Assembly (NCBI GenBank): GCA_016718825.1
Contig: JADKCL010000024.1
Span: 1 to 64,000, forward strand
Source of the DNA: Bacteroidota bacterium
Lineage (GTDB): Bacteria; Bacteroidota; Bacteroidia; J057; JADKCL01
DNA: 64,000 bases
Reading direction: 5' to 3'
Part shown: piece after piece, positions 28,801 to 37,259 of the stretch
Layout: each line of letters opens with the position of its first letter
Numbering within the stretch: position 1 is the stretch's first letter
The notes under the pieces: model-generated
What the model was told of the DNA's origin: nothing
Seen by the model: the letters and a program-made list of their open reading frames with translations, nothing else
The model's database searches: none
Program-made: the position numbers and the translations under genes

Positions 28801-31800
28801 CACGTATTCGGGACAAGGACATTCGCAGCCAACGCAGTGGTAAATGCGAGCGAACCACGTACGGTAAACCTCACAAACAATTGATTGGGGCCGGTTTGCC
28901 ACAAGTGAACGCCCCATCCGCCGGGGTTGTATTGTATAATCGGCATTTGCACAGAACCATTCGTTCCAGGCCAGTACCTTGCAAACAGCGAAATCGAATT
29001 TGGCGCATCCAAAGGACCACCCGTGCCGTTGGGGAATTCAACGTAATCGTTGCCAGTTCCAGGGAAGGTCACAGCGGTGCCGTTCATTCCAGGCGTCCAG
29101 CTCACGCCAGGGCTGAGTGTTCCGGTATTGCCGTTACCTGATGCGTCGGCGGTGGTGGTTCCAGCACCTTCATTGAACAGCCATTGTGTCAAAAGTCCAT
29201 TCAGCGGAGCACCACCGACCACTTGTGTGAAATCGACTGCCCCAAGACCTGGACAATTGTCGGTTGCGGTGACGTTGGCGGGTGCTGGGATATTGTCACA
29301 AGACACGGTCGCATTCGCAGGAACTCCACTCAAAACCGGAGATTGGGTATCGATCACGGTAACTGTGAAAACGCAAGTTGCCGCTCCACAAGGATTGGTC
29401 GCGGTAATGGTGACCGTGGTGACGCCGCCGTTGAAGGCCGAGCCGGAACCCGTACCTGAACCCGAACCTGTAGTTGCGCCCGTGAGTGTATAGGCAAGTG
29501 TCGGAGTCGGCGCGCCTGTAACCACAGGTGCGTAGGTGACCACTTGCGTGCAAAGGTTGAGTGCTGCGTTCACTGAAATGTTGGCAGGGCAGCTACTGAA
29601 TGCAGGTGGCTGACAGCTCACTTCACCGCGTACTGCGAAGTCAAACGGACTTTCGTTGCAATCGCTGTTGTTGATCAAGACGGTTGCATTGTACACGCCG
29701 AGTGGCGAGGCCAAGAAGGTCACTGTAAAGGTGGTGCTTCCGCTCGGCGCCACGGTGGCTGGCAAAGTGATGCCGCCGACTGTGAAATTCGCTGCATTGG
29801 CACCGCCCATCGTGATCGTATTCACCGTCAAAGGAATCGAACCACTGTTTTGGATCGTGTAGGTACGAGTGACTGGGACTCCAGGGAATGGGTTGCCAAA
29901 ATCGGTATGATCCGTCAACGAAGGGGTCAAATCGCCATCCACAATCGCCACAGCGTTGCCGGTGACGTTGATCTCGGCCGAATTGACCGTCACGGTGAAG
30001 CTGCAAGTTGCAGTTTGGCCATTCGTGGCGGTTACAACGTAAGTGTTCGTGGTCGTACCCAATGGGAAGGTAGCACCTGTTGCAAGACCTGCGGTGCGAA
30101 CGGTGGTTTGACCTGTGCAATTGTCGCTGCCGGATGGGGTTGCATAGTTGACCATCGCGCCGCAGATTCCTGGGTCATTGCTGACGGTGACGTTGGCAGG
30201 GCAGGTAATCGTGGGCAATTGGGCATCCACCACCGTCACCGTGAAGGAGCAGGTCGCCGTTGCACCATTTGCTGCTGTGACGCGGAACGAATTCGTAGTC
30301 ACGCCAACCGGGAATGAAGTCCCGCTTGCACCGCCCGCGAATTGTGTCGTGGTTGCGCCTGAGCAGTTGTCCGTACCATTTGGGGCCGAATAAGTGACAT
30401 TCGCAGCGCAAAGTCCGGGGACATTGTTCACGGAAATGTTCGCAGGACATGTAATCGTTGGAAGCTGATTGTCCACGACCGTTACCGAGAATGAACATGT
30501 GGCTGTTGCACCATTGGCGGCTGTAATGCGGAATGTATTGGTGGTCACGCCAACGGGGAAGGAACCTCCGCTACCGATTCCAGCGATTTGCGTGGTGGTT
30601 GCACCCGGGCAATTGTCGGTTCCATTCGGGGCAGTGAAAGTGACATTCGCCGCACAGAGTCCAGAGGCAGCATTCACGCTGATATTCGCTGGACAAGTGA
30701 TCGTTGGCAATTGATTGTCAATCACCGAGACCGTGAAGGAACAGGTTGAAGTTGCACCATTGGCGGCAGTCACTCGGAATGCATTCGTGGTAACGCCAAC
30801 GGGGAAAGAAGTACCGCTTGCTCCCCCACTGATTTGTGTCGTGGTCGCACCGGGGCAATTATCCGTACCATTCGGGGCCGAATAAGTGACATTCGCAGCG
30901 CAGAGGCCAGGAGCGGCATTCACGCTGATATTCGCAGGACAAGTGATCGTTGGCGCTTGGTTGTCGACGACCGTAACCGTAAAGGAACAAGTGGCGGAAT
31001 TGCCAGCCGCATCCGTTGCGCGGAAGGTATTCGTTGTAATACCAGGACCATAGGTTGCTCCGCTTCCCAAACCACCTAATTGGGATATGGTTGTCCCTGA
31101 ACAAGCATCAGATCCTGAAGGCGCAGCAAAGGTTGCTACACCTGTACACAATCCAGGAGAGGCATTCACGGCAATATTGGCGGGGCAACTGATGAATGGA
31201 GGTGTCACGTCGCTGACTGTAACCGTAAATGAGCAGCTTGTTGCGTTTCCATAGACGTCGGTTGCCACTCCGACCACCGTGGTCGTACCCAAAGCGAATA
31301 CCGATCCAGAGGCCGGAGATGAAGTCACGGAGGCAATAGCACAGTTATCCGATGCATTCGGAGAAGTATAGGTAACGATAGCATTGCAGGGACTTCCAAC
31401 GACATTCTGATTGGGGGGACAAGTGATCGTGGGCGCTTGGTTATCAACCACTGTTACCGAGAAGGAACACGTGGAAGTAGCACCATTCGCAGCGGTAACC
31501 CTATATGTGTTGTTAGTCACGCCAACGGGGAATGATGCACCGCTTGGAGCACCTGCAACAAGGCTCAATGTGGCACCTGGGCAGTTGTCCGCAATTGTCG
31601 GAGAAGCATAGCTGACTGCTGCTGCGCAAAGTCCGCTCGCTGCGTTGACGTTGATGTTTGCAGGGCAGTTGATCGTTGGCGTTTGGTTATCCACGACTGT
31701 AACCGTAAAGGAACAAGTGGCGGAATTGCCAGCCGCATCCGTTGCGCGGAAGGTATTCGTTGTAATACCAGGACTATAGGTTGCCCCGCTTCCCAAACCA

Positions 31801-33680
31801 CCTAATTGGGATATGGTTGTCCCTGAACAAGCATCAGATCCTGAAGGCGCAGCAAAGGTTGCTACACCTGTACACAATCCAGGAGAGGCATTCACGGCAA
31901 TATTGGCGGGGCAACTGATGGATGGAGGCGTCACATCGCTGACTGTAACCGTAAATGAGCAGCTTGTTGCGTTTCCATTGACGTCGGTTGCCACACCGAC
32001 CACAGTTGTCGTACCCAAAGCGAATACCGATCCAGAGGCCGGAGATGAAGTCACGGAGGCAATGGCACAGTTATCCGATGCATTCGGAGCAGAATAAGTG
32101 ACGACAGCAAGACAAGGACTTCCAGCAACATTCTGATTGGGTGGACAAGCGATGCTTGGGGGAATGTTGTCGCGTGAGATCACGACATCGTCCTGCGAAT
32201 CAGGACAAACACCATTCAACAAGGTCCAACGAAGGGTCGTGTTGCCAAGCCCAAGGCCGGTTACCGTCGTGCTTGGATTGGAAGGTGTCGTGATCGTACC
32301 GCTTCCACCAACCACGGTCCAAACACCGGTTCCAGTGGTTGGAAGATTTCCAGCCAACGTCGCCGAAGAACCGCACACCGTCTGATTCGGCCCGGCATTG
32401 GCGGTGGTGAACTGGTCTACGACTACTGTAATTGACGCACAATTCGTGGTATTGCAAGTTCCTGCTGCACGCACGAAGTAGGTCGTGGTTGTTGTCGGAG
32501 CCACGATGATTGAATTTCCAGTACCTACAGATGTGCTGGCGCATCCACCTGAAAACCATTGGTAGGACGCACCTGTACCCAATGCTCCGCCTACCTGAGT
32601 CAAAGTTGTTGTCCCGCCGGCGCAAATTGTCGTTGTTCCAGCAATCGAACTTGGTTGGGTAGAAAGGGAATTTACCGTCACAACTACCGGTACTCTAGCA
32701 CTTTCACATCCTGTGGTGGGGTTGTATTGTGATACATAGACCGTGGTCGTTGCTGTATAGACTGCCGTATAGGAGGTACCGGTGAATAACAAGGGGCCTC
32801 CCGAAGCTGCACTGTACCATCTAAAGGTCAGCCCCAAACTGCCTGGCGATCCAGAGAGTGTCACGGAACCTGCACCGCAACGATTTTGTGGTGGGATGAA
32901 AGGCGTGGCAGGTGCTGCATATACCGTGATCGTTGTGGACGAAGAGGCAATACATGGCGAAACCCCTACCGTGTAATTGATCGTATGCGTTCCGACGCCA
33001 GCAGAGGCAGGTGTAAAAATACCTGTAGAAGATGTGCCTGGACCACTCCAAACGCCACCTGCATCGGCTGCGACGAGTTGGTATGCAGGCGTATTGTTGC
33101 AAACCGGCCCGCTGGGTGTAATCGTCGCGTTGGGAAGGCCTGCCTGCGCCCCTGTCGGTGCGAGGCTGAGTGTGAAGGAGGTTGGGCTACCCACTTGCAA
33201 GCCGCTCCAATTCTCCACGACGATCATGATGTTTTGTCCGGCCACCACGTTAGGGGCAGGAACCGAGGAACTACAACCATAGAAGGTTCCAAATTGGTTG
33301 CAACCCCCCGCTGCGGCGGCATAGTTACAACCGAGCTGATTTGCAGTATTCTGGATTGCCGTACAAGGTGCAACGCCAGTGGGGACGTTGAAAACTGCAA
33401 CGTCCAAAAATCCTGATGAGGTATTTCCTTGAATGAGCATGTTCAACGGTCCCGAAGTCGAAATGTTGAGCATGATATAGGCCACGTTGGGCCCGGACCA
33501 GTCGAGGCAGGTGCTTACCGCCGGACCTTTGGCCACAAAACTAAAAGGACCTGCCGTTCCTGAGACGCAGATCGAAGTGTTCACATTACATTGTGACCGG
33601 GCAGTGGTCGGAAGCACAAACAAAAGTGCGACCAACACAAAGCCCAACCACTTCATCTTCCTGAAAGTAGATTGTTCCAT
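25725..33680 (-). CDS. Adhesin B, N-terminal portion: giant mosaic T9SS surface protein
   Basis: Start chosen at ATG 33680, preceded by TAAGGAAATC and opening a signal peptide (KWLGFVLVALLFVLPTTARSQ); an in-frame start at 33749 is less likely. About 2,650 residues lie in this frame, and the repaired gene to 23034 would give about 3,550. Domain order: a PPC-like N-terminal domain (NVAYIMLNISTSGPLNMLIQ), Ig-like repeats, about eight HYR domains (30.2-32.2 kb), and a choice-of-anchor-D module (29.6-30.0 kb). Then a concanavalin/LamG domain (28.6-29.2 kb; WLFNEGAGTTTADASGNGNTG), NSAGNGSTTA cassettes and six SprB repeats. From the anchor-D module on, the order matches adhesin A except for the LamG insertion. 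A small membrane protein gene ends seven bases upstream. Surface adhesion is inferred. Confidence 0.87.
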   Translation of the reverse strand: MEQSTFRKMKWLGFVLVALLFVLPTTARSQCNVNTSICVSGTAGPFSFVAKGPAVSTCLDWSGPNVAYIMLNISTSGPLNMLIQGNTSSGFLDVAVFNVPTGVAPCTAIQNTANQLGCNYAAAAGGCNQFGTFYGCSSSVPAPNVVAGQNIMIVVENWSGLQVGSPTSFTLSLAPTGAQAGLPNATITPSGPVCNNTPAYQLVAADAGGVWSGPGTSSTGIFTPASAGVGTHTINYTVGVSPCIASSSTTITVYAAPATPFIPPQNRCGAGSVTLSGSPGSLGLTFRWYSAASGGPLLFTGTSYTAVYTATTTVYVSQYNPTTGCESARVPVVVTVNSLSTQPSSIAGTTTICAGGTTTLTQVGGALGTGASYQWFSGGCASTSVGTGNSIIVAPTTTTTYFVRAAGTCNTTNCASITVVVDQFTTANAGPNQTVCGSSATLAGNLPTTGTGVWTVVGGSGTITTPSNPSTTVTGLGLGNTTLRWTLLNGVCPDSQDDVVISRDNIPPSIACPPNQNVAGSPCLAVVTYSAPNASDNCAIASVTSSPASGSVFALGTTTVVGVATDVNGNATSCSFTVTVSDVTPPSISCPANIAVNASPGLCTGVATFAAPSGSDACSGTTISQLGGLGSGATYSPGITTNTFRATDAAGNSATCSFTVTVVDNQTPTINCPANINVNAASGLCAAAVSYASPTIADNCPGATLSLVAGAPSGASFPVGVTNNTYRVTAANGATSTCSFSVTVVDNQAPTITCPPNQNVVGSPCNAIVTYTSPNASDNCAIASVTSSPASGSVFALGTTTVVGVATDVYGNATSCSFTVTVSDVTPPFISCPANIAVNASPGLCTGVATFAAPSGSDACSGTTISQLGGLGSGATYGPGITTNTFRATDAAGNSATCSFTVTVVDNQAPTITCPANISVNAAPGLCAANVTYSAPNGTDNCPGATTTQISGGASGTSFPVGVTTNAFRVTAANGATSTCSFTVSVIDNQLPTITCPANISVNAASGLCAANVTFTAPNGTDNCPGATTTQIAGIGSGGSFPVGVTTNTFRITAANGATATCSFSVTVVDNQLPTITCPANISVNNVPGLCAANVTYSAPNGTDNCSGATTTQFAGGASGTSFPVGVTTNSFRVTAANGATATCSFTVTVVDAQLPTITCPANVTVSNDPGICGAMVNYATPSGSDNCTGQTTVRTAGLATGATFPLGTTTNTYVVTATNGQTATCSFTVTVNSAEINVTGNAVAIVDGDLTPSLTDHTDFGNPFPGVPVTRTYTIQNSGSIPLTVNTITMGGANAANFTVGGITLPATVAPSGSTTFTVTFLASPLGVYNATVLINNSDCNESPFDFAVRGEVSCQPPAFSSCPANISVNAALNLCTQVVTYAPVVTGAPTPTLAYTLTGATTGSGSGTGSGSAFNGGVTTVTITATNPCGAATCVFTVTVIDTQSPVLSGVPANATVSCDNIPAPANVTATDNCPGLGAVDFTQVVGGAPLNGLLTQWLFNEGAGTTTADASGNGNTGTLSPGVSWTPGMNGTAVTFPGTGNDYVEFPNGTGGPLDAPNSISLFARYWPGTNGSVQMPIIQYNPGGWGVHLWQTGPNQLFVRFTVRGSLAFTTALAANVLVPNTWNCVGATYDYNSGMANLWHNGVNVASLNIGQIQLATNHPLRIGSVDFDGRRTNGKVENALIYDRALNSTEVGNLCDNGSCPQNYQITRNWTVTDGSGNTASAGQTITVQDVTPPVVTCPANVSVNTTLNQCGAAVSFQATATDNCANVVTVTQAPASGSIFSVGTTNVAVTAADQCGNTSTCSFTVTVNDVQAPNAICQPVTVQLNSAGNGSTSASAVNNGSNDACGIASMTLNNSSFTCANVGANTVILTVTDVNGNSSTCSAAVTVQDNIAPIALCQPVTVNLNNAGNGSTAASAVNNGSSDACGIATTTLNNSSFTCANVAGPNTVILTVTDVNGNSSTCSASVMVQDNVAPIALCQPVMVQLNSAGNGSTTASAVNNGSSDACGIATTTLNNSSFTCANVGANTVILTVTDVNGNSSTCSASVTVQDNVAPVALCQSVTINLASSGSQTVAASSINNGSNDACGIVSTSLNPNTFTCDDLGVNNVTLTVTDVNGNSSTCAATVTVTNDPLVATTSSPTVACGYNVTCNGATNGSATVATTGGCLGYTYLWSNGQTTATATGLGAGTYSVTVTDLNGTTTTALVTLTEPALLTSATTSPTYQGGWNVSCNGATDGSIDLTVGGGASCLAYTYLWSNGATTEDLSNIGAGTYTVTATDANGCVTTSSITLTEPATLATTLIPQVYQGGWNISCNGAADGSIFANTNGGTPAFIYAWSNGATTQLISGLTAGTYTVTVTDANGCFIVQSITLTEPPLMTDAISALVRSCGYNVSCNGATDGSIDYTVTGGTAPYSYNWSNGATTEDISGLAAGTYSVTATDRNGCTTSSTITLTEPALLTANIVLGTYICGTNVSCNGASDGSATVNVAGGCGPYTYTWSTLGTSASINGLPAIAVAVTVTDANGCQAFASDELIEPALLVSSGVPATYVCGTNVSCNGANDGSINLTVTGGASCVAYTYLWSNGATTEDVSNLTAGNYSVTITDANGCSTSSSFTLTEPALLVSSGVAATLCLRNECLLQRRQ
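30981..32096 (-). repeat. Segmental duplication inside adhesin B
   Basis: The roughly 390 bases from 30981 and from 31707 (offset 726) are almost identical, covering two HYR domains (SISCPANIAVNASPGLCTG and ATSCSFTVTVSDVTPP units). A handful of base differences are visible, such as CATAGACGTC against CATTGACGTC. Confidence 0.75.
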
Positions 33681-33687
33681 GATTTCC

Positions 33688-34413
33688 TTAGTTGATTGGT
33701 TGGATAACATTGCAACCCAAGAGGTTGAAAAACGAATTGATATCTGCATTCGAAGTTTCCTTCAAAAATGTGGCACGCACCCTGGTTCCGGAGATTTCCA
33801 ATGCCGAGAGCTGTGGATAAATACTGCGAACGCGTGAAGCAAAAGCAGCCTCACGACCTTCCCGAATGGTTATCTGGGCCGTAAAATCATACTCCCTGCC
33901 GTTTGACGAATGCGTTTCCGCACCAATCCTTGTCATCGGAGCAAGCACTTCGATTTCTTGTCCACCCGGCACACTCAGAATCCAATTTCCCTCAGGCTTG
34001 AGTGCCGGCCTTACCACCTTCAAGGTTTCTCCAGAAACCGCAATCCAACCCGTCCCGTCAAAGTACCAGTAACCTGACTTTGCATCGACTTGATAAATCA
34101 ACAAGCCTTTCTTCGCCCCTTGAAGATTCAAACGTTCGACTTCCACCAACCGCTGGATGATCAACATCTGAATTTCCAGTCGATCTGACTTCTGGGATGG
34201 CATCGCAACTACACCTTTGGAAAGTAACACATTGGTAGATGCCAACGTGCAAATCACCAGCAATAGGCCTATTTGCCATCTGCCAGCCGATCTTAGAATG
34301 TGGTCAAGCTTGGTACGTAGAAGCTGCTTCGAACCAATAAATTTTCTAGATAATTCCATAGTACTCGGGTTTTGGTTTTCCAATGACTTTTCGGGGCAGA
34401 ACGATTCAAACAA
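33688..34413 (-). CDS. Membrane-anchored protein, upstream partner of adhesin B
   Basis: 241 residues if started at 34413; ATG at codon 19 (MELSRKFIG) is an alternative. One transmembrane or signal segment (WQIGLLLVICTLASTNVLL) is followed by a coiled-coil-prone stretch (KSDRLEIQMLIIQRLVEVERLN). Then comes GLLIYQVDAKSGYWYFDGTGWIAVSG, a motif I associate with many Bacteroidota exported and tail-fibre-like proteins, and a C-terminal domain with two cysteines or fewer (NSFFNLLGCNVIQPIN). It ends seven bases before the adhesin B start, so it is probably co-transcribed. No function is known. Confidence 0.75.
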   Translation of the reverse strand: MFESFCPEKSLENQNPSTMELSRKFIGSKQLLRTKLDHILRSAGRWQIGLLLVICTLASTNVLLSKGVVAMPSQKSDRLEIQMLIIQRLVEVERLNLQGAKKGLLIYQVDAKSGYWYFDGTGWIAVSGETLKVVRPALKPEGNWILSVPGGQEIEVLAPMTRIGAETHSSNGREYDFTAQITIREGREAAFASRVRSIYPQLSALEISGTRVRATFLKETSNADINSFFNLLGCNVIQPIN

Positions 34414-35047
34414 AATGCATTTGCAATGCAGTCGTCAAAAAATGAATTTCAACAATTCGCTCCAAACATGTCCAAATCGCCCTATCCTTGATTCCGTATT
34501 TCAATCTGCAATGCCAGTTGCAGATTGATGATGGAAACTAAGTAAGAATTTTTGTGATTTCCAAAAAATCTTATCCAACGATCCCGATAAAATTGTTTCA
34601 AAATGTGCCAACATGGACGCGATCGGACATTAAAAAGAGCCCGATACCAACAAGAAAGGTCATTTTATCCAAAACGGTCATCCAACGCTACGCGTCACAA
34701 CGTGGCAATTCGGCGAAAAATTACCAATATCTTAGCCTTGGCGCTCCCATAGGCCACTTTCCTGCGGTGATGCAGAGGATGCCATGCAACGCTGGAATAC
34801 CAACCTTGGCAGCTTGGGTTCCAATGGATTCCGTAAATGTGGGTGTAAGAAATGCACCATTCCTCAGCCCTTTTTCGAGTGAAATGACGGCCGCCAAGCT
34901 CACTTTTTATCCGATTATGGAATACTTTCCGGGCGAATTCATGCTGCCCGTCAACTTACTCATCTACCGTCCCAAAATTAATGGCTACCAAGACGGACGA
35001 CGATCAGGTAACTTTGTTTCAAGTTCAATTTCAACTGGTTTCAGAAT
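34414..35047. other. Intergenic region with doubtful reading frames
   Basis: Open frames exist on both strands (34554-35051 plus, 34721-34903 minus) over the same bases. Neither shows a signal peptide, ribosome site or recognised family. TAACTTTG at 35009-35016 fits the Bacteroidota -7 motif and could serve the lipoprotein gene at 35048. Confidence 0.4.
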
Positions 35048-35443
35048 ATGAGAAAGTACCTTTTCCTGTTCGCTGCAATGACCGTCTCGATGGCATTTTT
35101 TTCCTGTAACAATGCCAATACCACCTGCGAATTCTATTTTCAGACATCTGAAAGTACCGCGTCGGAAGAATGGACACTTTGGATCGATGGTCAAAACAAA
35201 GGCGTATTGCCCAATCCCGAATTGGACGCCACTTGTGAAAACGCCAACGGCGCATTGGATTCCCTGATTCACCTGACGCTAGACGCTACTCGCCATACCT
35301 TTGAGGCTGTCGACAACAACGGCGTCATCCGTTCCAAGGGTTACTTCAAAACCAATGAAAACCAATCCAAAGTGGGAGGAAGCACGGGCGGAGCCTCCAC
35401 TGGCGGAAGCTGTGACTGCACGATCTTCACCATTTTTGATTGA
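35048..35443 (+). CDS. Small putative lipoprotein
   Basis: 131 residues. The N-terminus MRKYLFLFAAMTVSMAFFSC is a lipoprotein signal with the acylated cysteine at residue 20. The mature part has ASEEWTLWIDGQNKGVLPNPE, HLTLDATRHTFEAVDNNG and a short Gly/Ser/Thr-rich stretch before a CDC motif at the C-terminus. Four cysteines remain after processing. The layout suggests a small beta-sandwich envelope protein; the family is not recognised. A terminator follows. Confidence 0.75.
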   Translation: MRKYLFLFAAMTVSMAFFSCNNANTTCEFYFQTSESTASEEWTLWIDGQNKGVLPNPELDATCENANGALDSLIHLTLDATRHTFEAVDNNGVIRSKGYFKTNENQSKVGGSTGGASTGGSCDCTIFTIFD

Positions 35444-35465
35444 GGGGCAACCAACATTAACGTTA

Positions 35466-35509
35466 GGGCAGGAAAGTCGGTCTGAAGAATCTGATTTTCC
35501 TGCCCTTTT
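35466..35509 (+). terminator. Rho-independent terminator
   Basis: GGGCAGGAAA pairs with TTTCCTGCCC, followed by TTTT, just after the lipoprotein gene and before the cobalamin riboswitch. Confidence 0.8.
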
Positions 35510-35559
35510 CGTTTCCCCGTATCCCATTTTCAAACTCCGTCTCGAAGTATTACATTTGC

Positions 35560-35745
35560 CGTGCAATGGTAGTCCTTGGTCTAGCAACCTTGGACTTTAA
35601 TAGGGAATCCGGTGAAAATCCGGGACAGTCCCCGCTGCTGTAATCCTGCTGCTGCTCATTGAGTTGCAGTTTTTGGCATCAAGGCCACTTTCCGCCTCGG
35701 CGGAGGGGAAGGCGCCAAAGCCAGGAGAGTCAGAAGACCTGCCAT
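35560..35745 (+). ncRNA. Cobalamin (B12) riboswitch
   Basis: Carries the conserved blocks in order: TAGGGAATCCGGTGAAAATCC, CCCCGCTGCTGTAA, GGCCACTTTCC, GGGGAAGGCGCCAAAGCC and the B12 box AGTCAGAAGACCTGCC, the form I know from Bacteroidota. The element ends about 155 bases before the start codon of the beta-propeller gene on the same strand and should repress it when B12 is plentiful. Nothing else lies between them, and the next gene downstream is on the opposite strand. Confidence 0.93.
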
Positions 35746-35901
35746 CGCGTGTTTGGTTCATCGCTTTCGGGAGAAAAGCCGTGGAGCCTGCATTTTGAAG
35801 CGTCAGAGGCTGCGTATCCCTCGCCATCTTCCTCGCTTCGCTTGTTTGCTTCCATATTCGTTTTCCTGGGGCCTTTTTTTAACATTTATCCTTAAATGGT
35901 T

Positions 35902-37175
35902 ATGAAGGCATTGTTATTTTCAATCTGTTTGACGGCCTGTATCGGGCTGATTTCCAAAACCTACAAGCACAGGTCCATCCACAGGTGATCATCGCGAATG
36001 GTGGCGTGTATGGCCCCTCCAACATCGTTAAGATTGCGTCCTGGGACTTGCTCACGCGGCAATACACCGTGTTTGATTCCTTTCCCGCGAGTTCTGTACA
36101 GGACGTAACGGTGCATGAACGCTTTGCATACGTCTGTGCAGACAGTATTTTGGCCTGCTACAATCTGGACACTTATCAACGTACGGCCATGGTGACGGTT
36201 CCGGGAGTTCGGCAAACACGTGTCCATCTCAATTATCTATTGGTGACCAAGGGCTACGGCGCCGTTGGAGACAATTTTGAAGTCCGTGATATGGGCGATT
36301 TGAGCTTGTTGTTTTCGATTCCTGGCATTTCTGGCGAATGCGAGGGCGTCGCATCCGCCCAAGACACTGCCTATATCGCTGTACCACAAGGATTTGGCGC
36401 AAGCACCGGAAAAATCGCCGTGGTCTCTCTGGCAAGTCAGCAATTGGTGCGGGAAATCGACCTCGATACGAACGGAAGGGTGATCACGGACCTTTTCATC
36501 AACGGCGGCAAAGTGTATTCGATCAATCAAATCGACTTTTTCAGCCCTTACAGCATTGTTTCGACCTATGATATTGCCACGGCGGATTTGCAGCATCACC
36601 GTGTAGACATGTCGGCAAATGCAGGCATCGGTGTCTTTAACACCAACAAGTTGTATGCAGGATTTGGCGCAGGAATAGGCGGCTGGGACCTGAATTCCAA
36701 AACTTTGACCGATACCAACATCGTCACGGGCCAATTTGCGGCAATCGATTACGACGAAGTCAATCACAGGTTTTATGGGACCAAAACGGACTATTTCACC
36801 TACGGGAAGCTTTACGAATACAATGGATTGGGAGTCGTGCTCGACAGCATCGATGTCGGAATTTCTCCGGAGGCGATTGCGGCTGATTATTATGTAATTA
36901 CCTCTGAGACACCTTCAACGGAGGCTGAAGTTGCCATCAAAAGCTTCCCACAGCCATTTGGAAACCATTTGAACATCGACTTGCGGTCGCTCCCCTACCC
37001 TGCCGAACGCATTGACATTTTGGATCTTACCGGTAGGGTCATGATGTCGGAATCGATAGCTTCCAATGGTGTTCGGGCCATGGAAACGACCACACTTGTA
37101 CAAGGCACCTACCTCGTGCGCGTGACTGCCCGCGGTCGCGTATGGACGACGAAAATCGTGAAGGCTGTCAAGTAA
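35902..37175 (+). CDS. Riboswitch-controlled T9SS beta-propeller (BtuG-like candidate), frameshifted signal peptide
   Basis: The body (from 35985) reads as a YncE-like propeller: IIANGGVYGPSNIVKIASWD, VTVHERFAYVCADSILACYNLDTY, EGVASAQDTAYIAVPQGFG, VIDYDE-type blades, then a T9SS sorting domain (KSFPQPFGNHLNIDLRSLP, IDILDLTGRVMMSE, LVQGTYLVRVTARG, TTKIVKAVK). ATG 35902 opens a signal peptide (MKALLFSICLTACIGLIS) in another frame. Adding one C to TTTCCAAAACC near 35955 joins it to QNLQAQVHPQ, a normal cleavage region. In gut Bacteroides, B12-regulated BtuG is a surface seven-bladed propeller that captures B12 for BtuB. A matching role here is inferred from fold and riboswitch only; no btuB is adjacent. 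Confidence 0.75.
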
Positions 37176-37188
37176 TTCCGCTGAAAAA

Positions 37189-37256
37189 TAGCCACGAAGG
37201 CACAAAGACACGAAGAGAAGATAGCTATTCTTCGTGTCTTCGTGCCTTCGTGGCTA
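37189..37256. terminator. Long bidirectional terminator of CACGAAG repeats
   Basis: 28-base arms with one mismatch: TAGCCACGAAGGCACAAAGA (continuing CACGAAGA) pairs with the mirror sequence ending GTGCCTTCGTGGCTA. Each arm is itself built of CACGAAG/CACAAAG units. It sits between two convergent genes and would serve both. Similar CACGAAGGCACGAAG elements occur as dispersed intergenic repeats in many bacteria. Confidence 0.8.
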
Positions 37257-37259
37257 AAA

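Noticed and set aside
33688..34413. Phage tail-fibre gene or prophage
   Set aside because: The GLLIYQ...GYWYFDGTGW motif is also common in Bacteroidota exported proteins; no other phage genes are nearby.
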